This document shows positions 44,675-53,281 of a stretch of 64,000 nucleotides of DNA, piece after piece (position 1 is the stretch's first letter; each line of letters opens with the position of its first letter). The notes beneath the pieces were generated by a model. The model was given only the letters and a program-made list of their open reading frames with translations, was not told the origin of the DNA and did no database searches. Position numbers and translations under genes: made by a program. The stretch is from Cryptomeria japonica (taxonomy: Eukaryota > Streptophyta > Pinopsida > Cupressales > Cupressaceae): assembly GCF_030272615.1 (NCBI RefSeq), contig NC_081412.1:344403870-344467869 (forward strand). Direction: 5' to 3'.

Positions 44675-45502
44675 ATGGTGAAGATCAATACTATTAAGGC
44701 AGTTAGAGATTTACCTAAAATTGTCAAACCTCACAATATAGTATGTAAGGAATGTCAATTTGGAAAACAAGTTAGAGCTAGTTTCAAAAGTACTCCAGAA
44801 AAATCCAATAATGCTCTTGATTTGATTCACACTGATTTATGTGGTCCAACTAGAACTAAAAGCTTACAAGGTGATAGATATTTCATGCTAATCATTGATG
44901 ACTACTCTAGAATGTGTTGGGTTACTTTTCTTAGAGAAGAATCAGAAGCACTTGGAAAGTTCAAACTGTTCAAAGCAATGGTAGAAAATGAAACCGGTAA
45001 GAAAATCAAATGTCTAAGATCAGATCAAGGAGGAGAATTTACATCTAAGGAATTCAATACATTCTGTGAAGTAAATGGAATCAGAAGACAACTATCAGCA
45101 CCCTGGACACCACAACAGAATGGAGTTGTTGAAAGGAAAAATAGAACTATCTTGGATGCAGCAAGAAGTATGTTATTAGAAGCAAACCTACCACATGTAT
45201 ATTGGAGAGAGGCAGTCAATACAATGGTCTATACATTCAACAAAGTTTACATCAAAGGTGAAACCGGTAAGACCCCTCATGAACTATGGTTTGGTATTAC
45301 TCCTACTCTTAAATATTTCAAAATTTTTGGAAGTAAATGTTATATCAGAAGAGATGAGTATATTGGCAAATTTGATCCTAGAAGTGATGAAGGAATATTT
45401 CTTGGTTATTCATCTAAAAGAAAGACATATAGATGTTTTTACAAAAGATTGCAGAAAATTGTTGAAAGTACAAATGTAAAGATTTATGAACAATTTAGAT
45501 GA
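44675..45502 (+). CDS. int: Cop-B integrase
   Basis: 275 open codons. The end of the zinc region (V-C-K-E-C-Q-F-G-K) leads into a core with all three acidic residues: H-T-D-L-C-G-P, R-S-D-Q-G-G-E-F and N-G-V-V-E-R-K-N-R. The upstream His pair (W-H-K-R-L-C-H) is at about 44638-44660. This is the best preserved integrase of the two copia elements. Confidence 0.9.
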   Translation: MVKINTIKAVRDLPKIVKPHNIVCKECQFGKQVRASFKSTPEKSNNALDLIHTDLCGPTRTKSLQGDRYFMLIIDDYSRMCWVTFLREESEALGKFKLFKAMVENETGKKIKCLRSDQGGEFTSKEFNTFCEVNGIRRQLSAPWTPQQNGVVERKNRTILDAARSMLLEANLPHVYWREAVNTMVYTFNKVYIKGETGKTPHELWFGITPTLKYFKIFGSKCYIRRDEYIGKFDPRSDEGIFLGYSSKRKTYRCFYKRLQKIVESTNVKIYEQFR

Positions 45503-45759
45503 ACTTCAAGGTATATAGACTCTGAACCAGCAACAAAAATTTTGACAAATGAACTTACACTAAATCCACCGATATAGAATGAAGATCCAGTTACCCCCGT
45601 ATCATCTAAGGATTCCATAGTAACTGAGGAACAACAACAAACAAAGACACCCTGATATGTAAGACTGAATTATTTTGAAGATCATATAATTGGAAACAAG
45701 TTTAAAGGAGTTATGACATTAGTTCCCCGGCCTAAAGATAAAAATGTAATTGGAACCAA

Positions 45760-47157
45760 ATGGGTATTCAAAAAAAACTTAATGAAGATGGTAAGGTTAT
45801 CAGAAATAAAGCAAGACTAGTGTGTAAGGGATATTTTCAGAAAGAAGGAATTGATTATAATGAAACCTTTGCACCGGTAGCTAGAATAGAGGTAGCCAGA
45901 TTATTCTTGGCTTTTCCAGCACACAAGAACTACAAAGTTTATCAAATAGATATTAAATGTGCATTTCTGAATGAAGATCTTGAAGAGGAAGTCTACATTG
46001 AACAACTTGATGGATTTTGTTTGACAGATGACAAAGATATGGTTTGCAGGTTAAGAAAACCCTTGTATGGATTGAAGCAAGCTCTAAGAGCTTGGTATGC
46101 AAGATTAGATAAGTATCTTTTGAAGATTAGTTTTTCTAAAGGAAATGTAGATAATAATTTATACTATAAAGTGACTAATGATGACAACTTGGTTATAGAA
46201 TTATTTGTTGATGATATAATCTTTGGAGGAGAAGATGGATTATATAAAGAATTTTCTATTAAAATGCATCAAGAATTTGAAATGTCTATGATTGGAGAAA
46301 TAAAATTCTTTATAGGATTGCAGATTTCACAGACTGATAAAGGTATATTCTTGAGTCAATCCAAGTACTTAAAAGAGTTACTAAAGAAATTTGGGATGGA
46401 GAACTCTAAACTGGTAAGAACACCTATGACTACAAATGACAAACTATCACTAAGGGATGAATCTACACCTATTAATCCAACTAGATACAAATCTATGATA
46501 GGAGGTTTACTGTATTTAACACAAACCAGACCTGATATAATGAATGCAGTATGTATTGTTTCAAGATTTCAAAGTAATCCTAGAGAAAATCATGAATCAA
46601 TAGTAAAAAGGATTTTCCAGTACTTACAAGGCACTATAAATCTTGGATTATGGTATCCTACAGATGAAAACTTTGAATTATATGCATACACAGATGCAAA
46701 TTGGGCAGGAGATGTGGATGATAGAAAAAGCACCACTGACATAGCATTCTTTCTTGGAAACAAACTAGTTTCTTGGTTGAGTAAGAAACAAAGTTCTACA
46801 TCTTTATCAACAACAGAATCAAAATATGTTGCAGCAGCAACTAACTATACACAGGTACTATGGCTTAAGAAAATATTAAAAGACAAAAAGGTAAAATGCA
46901 AGGAACCTATTACTAGCTATTGTGATAACACTGCAGCAATTGATATATCTAAGAATCCGGTATTACATTCTAAAACAAAACATGTTTCTATCAAACTAAA
47001 TTTTCTAAGGGAAAATGTTGAAGCAAAGGAAATAAAAATGGTTTATGTGAATACTAAAGAGCAGATTGTAGATATCTTTACTAAACCTTTGCCTAAGGAG
47101 ACTTTTGAATATCTCAGAGATCAGCTTGGGGTTATACCCCCACCGGTAGAGACTTAG
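45760..47157 (+). CDS. pol: Cop-B reverse transcriptase and RNase H
   Basis: 465 open codons. RT: K-A-R-L-V-C-K-G, Y-Q-I-D-I-K-C-A-F-L-N (first Asp), Y-G-L-K-Q-A-L-R-A-W-Y, F-V-D-D-I-I-F-G-G. RNase H: Y-T-D-A-N-W-A-G-D-V-D-D-R-K-S-T, S-T-T-E-S-K-Y-V-A-A, and the C-terminal D-I-F-T-K-P-L-P. The first codons listed are out of the true frame; the real frame enters from the shift near 45770. The natural stop is at 47157. Confidence 0.9.
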   Translation: MGIQKKLNEDGKVIRNKARLVCKGYFQKEGIDYNETFAPVARIEVARLFLAFPAHKNYKVYQIDIKCAFLNEDLEEEVYIEQLDGFCLTDDKDMVCRLRKPLYGLKQALRAWYARLDKYLLKISFSKGNVDNNLYYKVTNDDNLVIELFVDDIIFGGEDGLYKEFSIKMHQEFEMSMIGEIKFFIGLQISQTDKGIFLSQSKYLKELLKKFGMENSKLVRTPMTTNDKLSLRDESTPINPTRYKSMIGGLLYLTQTRPDIMNAVCIVSRFQSNPRENHESIVKRIFQYLQGTINLGLWYPTDENFELYAYTDANWAGDVDDRKSTTDIAFFLGNKLVSWLSKKQSSTSLSTTESKYVAAATNYTQVLWLKKILKDKKVKCKEPITSYCDNTAAIDISKNPVLHSKTKHVSIKLNFLRENVEAKEIKMVYVNTKEQIVDIFTKPLPKETFEYLRDQLGVIPPPVET

Positions 47158-47539
47158 GAAGTTGATGATTGCCATCAACCGATAGAATTAACAAGAGAAA
47201 ATCTTTTACTCCGGTCTTTAATGAGGAAGCTACTTCTCAAGGGGAGTAGTTGGTATATTGAATTGGTTGGTATTTTGTATATGAACTTGGCTTGGTAAGA
47301 ACTTTGGCATTTGATGTCAAAGGGAGAGAGATTAGTATGGAAAACAGAAGGAAAACACATGTTGCTCCCAGGGGGAGAGATTGTTGTTTGGGAGAGATTA
47401 TTACTCTCTGTATCTATATTTTTTATTTCTGGTTATGATCTCTATTTGGAGATTGTTGGTTTTTGGTATTTGGCATTTTTGTTTTGGCACTTTGATGGTT
47501 TTTCCATCTTGTGTTGCCATCAATGCCAAAAGGGGAGAT
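47158..47539 (+). other. Cop-B 3' UTR with four purine-rich tracts and the PPT
   Basis: PPT-like runs occur near 47239 (CAAGGGGAG), 47319 (AAAGGGAGAGAG), 47369 (CAGGGGGAGAG) and at 47529-47539 (AAAGGGGAGAT), the last abutting the LTR. TTGCCATCAATGCCA (47514-47528) is nearly complementary to the LTR segment TGTCATTGATGTCAA. Confidence 0.7.
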
Positions 47540-47829
47540 TGTTGGTATTTTGGTATGGTTTTGTCATTGATGTCAACACCTACTAAAACTCTAGCACTTT
47601 GGAGATCCAACAACATTCACTGGCAAATAGGTCCAGGGTATGCACCAGCAGGTTTATCTTTTCTAGATCAGCATGGCATGCTTTGGAAATGATTAATTAT
47701 TGTTGTAAATGCATTAAGCCGACATGTTCAATCGGTTATTGCATCGGATATTGTTTTGTTTGTAAAATGCTTTTATTATAAATATCTTATAGAGTTGACC
47801 TACTAAAATTGGTCTTAGGTTATGGTATA
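47540..47829 (+). repeat. Cop-B 3' LTR, first 290 bp
   Basis: TGTTGGTATTTTGG onward, matching 42208-42500. It breaks at 47829, where Tat-3 begins; the match to the 5' LTR ends at TATGGTATA. GTATA (47825-47829) is the predicted left target duplication of Tat-3. Confidence 0.9.
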
Positions 47830-47849
47830 TGTTGAGCACTATATTTGAA

Positions 47850-48460
47850 AATAAAAATATATATAAAAAAATGTATGTTTCCATAAGCATGAAGACTAAT
47901 GGATATTTCGACCAGCAAACTGTATCGAGCACTGCAAAGGAAGTTTCATCGAAAGAGTGTTTTCATCGACACAAGCACTAAGCAAAGGTATTTCAGCAAA
48001 AGGTTACCTTTGATGAACGTAGAAAACCACTCATTGATACTCTAAGTTTCATCGAAAAAGTGAAAACAAAAGGCGAAAAGGCAAAAAGGTGATTTCGAAG
48101 GAATATCATTACCGAAGAAACTCAAAGGGCATTCATCGAAATACAAGTTTTCATCGATGAACATGACGTCGAGCAAAGGCAAAATTGTTTCATCGATAAA
48201 GAGATATCGATGAAAAAGGGATATCGATGAACATACATAGGCCTTCACTGAAGAAAGAAACTCACCGAAAAGAATGATTTCGATGGAAATTACATGTGAC
48301 TTATCGAAAAAGGGGACTATCGATGAAAGAGTGATTTCGATGAGTCTTAAAAGCAGCTTCTCGACATAAGCTTTTCACCGAAACAATTGTATCGAAGAAA
48401 ATGAGCTTTCGATGGAAGATTCAAACACTCGGCCGAAGTCAAGGGTTTCATCGATAACTT
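47850..48460 (+). repeat. Tat-3 U3 array of TCATCGATGA-like motifs
   Basis: About twenty TCGA cores in about 550 bp, mostly as TTTCATCGA, ATATCGATGAA, ATTTCGATG or TCATCGAAA. The array is present with few changes at 59430-60035 in the 3' LTR. Non-coding. A TATATATAAAAAAA stretch at about 47854-47867 could be an upstream promoter. Confidence 0.68.
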
Positions 48461-48754
48461 GAAATATGAGCACTTTTGAGCGAACTGTACTTCCCGCGAA
48501 AGAGTTAAAGGCCCAATTGAAGAGTGTCACATCTGCAATTAAGTTTAAACACTTGAGTAGCCGTTGTAGATGCAGAACATTAACTGTGCACAAGTTGCCC
48601 ATACGATTACAGTTGAACTGAGTGAATTTTCGTAAGAACCAGATCGATGCTAAAAGATTGAAAACTGCGAAGAACTTGCGGAGACTTGCGAACGATAACC
48701 AGAAGAATTGAGCATTCCACCAAGTAAGTGTTGTCTCTCTTATTTACTGTGATT

Positions 48755-51700
48755 ATGGAACCTTCGTCTTCTTCTTCTAAAAAGAGTAGGAAAGGAAAAG
48801 AGCTGAACCCTGAAGAGAAGCCCAAGAGACAGGAGAAAGAAGGGAGAGCTCTGACTCAGGATTTGTTAGACCAGTGTCCATCGTCTAGTGTAAGGTCCAA
48901 GAAGATTAAAAGTGAAGAAGAAGGATTAGAGGACAGATTTGAAAATCTAGGAGACATTTGGACTGAGATAAGAGGGCATGAGTTATTTTTGTTTGGTTAC
49001 AAAAGAAGGGATGCACCTGAACCCATAAGCAATCTATGGAAGAAGAACTTAGGCAAATTAGTAGTCCCAAATGTGTTTGTAGATGTAGAATTAATGAAAG
49101 CTCTGGTAGATTGCTACAACCCAAGAACCAAAACCATATGTGATTACAGAGGGAATACATTAGTAGTAATTAACAAACAGACTATTGATATGGTTTTTGA
49201 TTTGGACTGGGAAGTAGAGGAGAGTATCGATATGAAGAAACTTTCACAAGAATTCTTTAGTTTGGAAAATATCTACAGGACTTGGAGACTACCTGTTCAC
49301 AGGCCAAAAGTGGGTGGGTCATTTGTTCAGTTCGGCAAAGATGACAAGGTGCCGTTTGATGTCAACCACTTCCATCCATATTTCAAGTATACATATTATG
49401 CTGCAGCCCAAGTACTAGGCCTAGAGGCTCATCCACTCATGGATATTGGGGTTATGGTTCTGTGTGCCGACTTGCAATCAAAAGACCCTAGGTCATTTGA
49501 TTTTGCCACTTATGTTGCAGATGCCTTGAATCATGGGCTGGAGAAATTGAAAGGAGACCTTGTGAATGTTCACTTTTCATTATACTCCATGTTAATGCAT
49601 ATCCTTCTTTATTGTGGACAAGAAATTAACTTCTGGCCAGATGAGTTCAGCATTAGATCTTATGATAAGAATGGTCTGAAGAAGCCGGTTCAGTTATGGG
49701 TATCAGCATGGGACCAGAGGTTCATGAATAACCAATATTGGCATTTTCAAGAATACTTTGTGAAACCTCTCAGTGCAGCTTTTGGGCAACACAGGGATTA
49801 CACTTTGTCTCCTGAAATCAAGAGATTTCTCAGACCAAAGGACTTCTCTCCAGAGTCACAGATTGAACATAATTGGGGTGATTGGTATTGCCATGATAAT
49901 CACACAGAAATAAGGGTATTTGGATATGAAGGGCAACCCCATATGCTTCCAATTACGGTACCAAACAGAGTGGCTAGCTTGGAGATTATAAGGCAATTGT
50001 CTATTGCCAGTGCTAAACACTTAACTGATTTCGGTAAACAATCTATTGTTCCAGGTTTATTAGTTTTTTCTGATTTCATTGTCAAAAGTTCAAAAAGTTA
50101 TCATTTACTTCAAAATAAATTAGACTATTATGGTATGACTCTGGGTGAGCCTAGGGAGAATTTTGATCCTGAAGGATATATAAGAGCCGCCAGAGCCTCA
50201 CAGAAACTCAAAGCTGGAATACATGTGGCCAAAATGCCAAATGACCTAATCAAGAACCTTGAATGAGAGGAGGCCAAAGCTTTAAAAGGAAAGAGTGAGT
50301 TAGTTTGGGAGGCCTACAAATGGAAAAGGGCAAGGGGAATGATAGATGGAGACCTAATTGGAAATCTCCAAGATCCTCTGGAAGTAGCTAAAAGGCTGCT
50401 TCAACATGAAGCAGAAATTATGCACAGAGTGCCTTCGCAATTCCTTCATTTTATTAATACTGAGAAGGACAGTCAGCCCCTAGCTCACATGTCACCAAAG
50501 TCGACTGCCAGTAGTATCCCACCTGATTCTCCTAGGGAAGATTATCCCCCTGGTTTTGAAGCAGAAATGAATATGGACACTGGCGAGATTAACATCAAGG
50601 ATGTTGTTGATATCAGAATGACTGAGCATGAAGACTTCGTTGCTGATGATGGATTTGCCTCTTCTAGGGAGTTCCTCTCATTTTTGTACCAATACAAAGG
50701 AGCTCATGTAAAACGAAGCATGGCTGGAAGACCAGAGGAGGAACAGATGAAGAGATTACAGGATGAAATTGATGTCCTCATGAAAGACATGACTCCTGAG
50801 AAAGGGAGGAAACTATTAAAAGAGGCCGGTGTAATCATCTTCTCCGGTTGGGATATTAACTCAGCACTCTTATTTGATGGCTTCCTGAAGAGACAAGATT
50901 TGAATCAACAGGTGTTGCCCCAGGAGGTAGATAAATTGTTCCTAGGCTCTGGATATGATCCAGACAAGAAAGCTCTCCTACAGTGGGCACTATATCCAAA
51001 GGGGAAGAGGCCTATCATTGTAGACATTGAAGAAACCTTTGGACACCTCATGATTCATCAGGTTGGGAAAACTGATCCTAGGGTCACTGCAAAGCTCAAC
51101 TTGGATGTTGCAAGATTGAACCTGGACCAGACAGAGTTTTTGATCAGAGAGAACGTCACATATAAGGGACTGTATGAAAAATCTAAGGAGGAAAATCAGA
51201 AGCTGCAGGCAAAAGTATTGCAACTAGAGACGGGGACTCCTATCAGCGAATACACCTCATACCCCGCGGGACGCAGCTTGGACGATGTCTCCGATGCTCT
51301 GTACTGGAAGTATCAAGCAAAAAAGGCCAATAAACGCGCAGACAATATCCAACAAAAGATGGACAAATTGGTCAATGACATCATAGGACATCGGTTTAAC
51401 ACCATGCTCTTAGAGGTCGAACCATATTGGATAGTATACAACGGAATGATAAAAGCGCTAACAGAGCATCAAAGGTTAAGAGCACGATTGCAGGAAGTAC
51501 TAAACAATGTCGATACCATGACACCAGAGGAAAAGGCTGAGGGGAATGTGTATATGGAAAATCATGTCAAACTTGAAGATACGCTGAGAAGAGACTTAAA
51601 AGAATTAGATGATGAGAAGCCTGTTGGAATGCCCTCCGTCTACAAAGAAGGAGAAGTGATATCTTTGGAGGATTTGCGAAAAGAGCTTACCAGCGTCAAG

Positions 51701-51904
51701 GATTGGGCCTTATCAGAGATAGATCGAAGTAAAGATATGGCCCCTACTATCAACCAGATAATATTCAAATATTTGTCGCTGGGAGATGAATTGAAAAAAA
51801 AAACTCCTCGAATCAAAACCTTCAGAGACGACGACTATATTCATCATCTAGGACTTCTAAATCTCTTTTTGCTTAAGTTTAGAAACACTCAAGTTAACAA
51901 CTAG
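48755..51904 (+). pseudogene. Tat-3 ORF1 in the 5' LTR (one internal stop)
   Basis: 1050 codons from the ATG at 48755 (M-E-P-S-S-S-S-S-K-K) to TAG at 51904, with one in-frame TGA at 50264-50266. The 3' LTR copy has CGA there, so the codon was Arg. I chose the ATG at 48755 over the one nine codons upstream because the S/K-rich N-terminus starts there. N-terminus: basic, K/R/E-rich, possibly nuclear. Core (about residues 70-460): G-K-L-V-V-P-N-V-F, F-D-F-A-T-Y-V-A-D-A, Y-S-M-L-M-H, P-V-Q-L-W, H-N-W-G-D, all shared with Tat-1 and Tat-2. Then Y-P-P-G-F-E (about residue 600) and K-G-R-K-L-L-K-E-A-G-V. The C-terminal 300 residues are helical and charged. No signal peptide or membrane segment. Family not recognised. 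Confidence 0.85.
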
Positions 51905-52819
51905 TATTTTGAAAAGTCGTGTCTCTTCGTGAAAAGCCTTCATCCTCATATATATATGAGAATGATTTTTGTAATGTAAAGGGAGAGATAGATTAGATAA
52001 AGAAGAAAATGGCGATGTATGACAGCCTGTAATTTTTACAAATTTCGATGGAATACATGCTATGAACTATTGCTTTTCTTTGCGTATGTGTTGTGGATTA
52101 TTTCACTTTGTCTTGGCAATCGTCTGTGATATTATCTAAAGTGATAAGGTTATTCATATTCTTGAAATCAAATCTGTGCTTCATGTTATAACGTTGAAAC
52201 AAAAGTTTTGCTTGCGAATTGTAATTGTTCCTTGCAGTACTTCATTGATTGGTCCCTTAAACGTAGGGTTAAAATTCATTCAATCAACACATGATATAAG
52301 CATTCAAATTGATCTCAAAAGAAATAATAACCGACAGGTCTACAAAAGGGTGGATTAAAAAACTGTCTCACAGGCTCGCATAATAAGTCCTGAAGAAAGT
52401 GCAATGACTCTGTAGCCCAAACAGCAAAGAAGGCACTGGTCAAAACAGATTACACTCATCATTATATTTCACCATTTGTTATTTTAAAAAGCAAACAGAA
52501 GTAGTTAGGAAACATAGATCGAATAGCTTCTACAACAACAATCTTGAACTCATCTGCTATATCTCTATCCAAGGAACTCATGCCATTTCAAAGATCAGGA
52601 GATATCAGATTAGGATAATACATCTGCTATAAAAAGCACTGGTTATCGGAGACATTCAGTGAATAGGTATACCCGCCTAGGTCCTGCAGAGCCTAAAGTG
52701 AGAGAGTTAGCAACCAAACAGGTTCACTCTACATGTTGGCCAAGTCAATTGGAGGGTTTGATCATAGGAGTTGGCAATTTCCTTAGAACCTATCCAATCT
52801 ATTGATTTGAGACCCAACA
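51905..52819 (+). other. Tat-3 promoter and R-U5 region
   Basis: Non-coding. It holds the TATA-like box at 51947-51958 (CATATATATATG) and about 860 bp up to the LTR end. The segment around 52405-52440 (ACTCTGTAGCCC ... GGCACTGG) has counterparts in Tat-1, Tat-2 and the solo LTR, so R-U5 is partly conserved between the families. Confidence 0.65.
51947..51958 (+). promoter_or_regulatory. Probable TATA box of the Tat-3 5' LTR
   Basis: CATATATATATG, 43 bp after the ORF1 stop and about 870 bp before the LTR 3' end. It is repeated at 63523-63534 in the 3' LTR. Confidence 0.5.
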
Positions 52820-52822
52820 GAT

Positions 52823-52840
52823 TGGCGACTCTGCTGGGGA
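52823..52840 (+). other. Tat-3 primer-binding site
   Basis: TGGCGACTCTGCTGGGGA, 3 nt after the LTR end, identical to Tat-1. Confidence 0.88.
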
Positions 52841-52911
52841 AAAATTATTAAGACTCTGCTGTGGGAGAGAACTCAGAAGAAAAAAATAACACATATCCTC
52901 TAGGAAAGAGG

Positions 52912-52922
52912 TGGCGACTCTG
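52912..52922 (+). other. Second partial PBS copy in the Tat-3 leader
   Basis: TGGCGACTCTG repeats the first 11 bases of the PBS exactly, 89 bp downstream of it and 15 bp before the gag ATG. Confidence 0.62.
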
Positions 52923-53281
52923 AAATAAGAATATCAATGCATGGAACAAGATCGGTTACAAAAGGACAATCTTTATCCCAATTAGATTTCTCTCAACGAA
53001 AGAACAAAAATAAAGAACCCATGAATGATTCCATGAGAGAAAGATACAACCAGTATAAACATGAAAGTAGCCAACATTCGCCCTTAAGAGAACAAGATAG
53101 AACAATAGCTTCAAGCCCGGCGAATGAGGATTTGGTTGCAGCATATAAAGCTCAAAAGGGGCGATGCCAAATTCCCCCTGGTTTTGAAAATCACAAGGCA
53201 CGGTCCAGACAATACACACCACCTCCATCAGGATCAAGTATGGCAGACCCTGTAGATAGATTTACAGATTTAACTAGATAA

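Larger units (their letters stand above)
43145..47157 (+). pseudogene. gag-pol: Cop-B gag-pol polyprotein (few stops, one frameshift)
   Basis: ATG at 43145 (M-S-T-N-Y-F-R-K-D-S). The frame is constant to about 45770, with stops at 43376, 44072, 44279, 44609 and 45500 and further stops between 45503 and 45660. A frameshift lies in an A-rich run at about 45770, after which 45760-47157 is open for 465 codons. Domains: Gag (43145-44074, zinc knuckle with the second Cys changed to Tyr), protease (D-S-G-stop-S-H-H-M near 44270-44290, TGA probably replacing the TGC Cys codon), GAG-pre-integrase and integrase (44291-45502), RT and RNase H (45760-47157). The RNase H keeps T-D-A-N-W-A-G-D. Confidence 0.9.
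42208..47829 (+). mobile_element. Cop-B: Ty1/copia LTR retrotransposon, 3' LTR interrupted by Tat-3
   Basis: 5' LTR 42208-43088, PBS 43091-43102, gag-pol 43145-47157, PPT near 47529-47539, then the first 290 bp of the 3' LTR. Tat-3 starts at 47830, so the rest of the 3' LTR should lie beyond the right window edge. Within the 290 bp the two LTRs differ at only a handful of positions, so the element is fairly young. Confidence 0.92.
47830..52819 (+). repeat. Tat-3 5' LTR (4990 bp) carrying ORF1
   Basis: TGTTGAGCAC to ACCCAACA. Contents: U3 repeats (47830-48754), ORF1 (48755-51904), TATA-like box (51947-51958) and R-U5 (51959-52819). The start is fixed by the identical start of the 3' LTR at 59406. 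The end is fixed by CA just before the PBS. Confidence 0.93.

Noticed and set aside
47311-47692. Plus-strand frames across the Cop-B PPT and LTR
   Set aside because: They span the 3' UTR and LTR edge and have purine-tract-derived sequence. Not a gene.
47900-48450. CRISPR-like or tandem satellite array
   Set aside because: The motif is short, palindromic and irregularly spaced, without unique equal-length spacers, and sits in an LTR U3.
48042-48825. Minus-strand frames in the Tat-3 U3, repeated at 59618-60401
   Set aside because: They follow the TCGA repeat array and are copies only because they lie in both LTRs.
53279-53281. TAA in Tat-3 as a programmed gag stop or true Gag boundary
   Set aside because: No equivalent stop at the same place in Tat-1 or Tat-2; more likely a point mutation. 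I keep 53282 as an alternative start.
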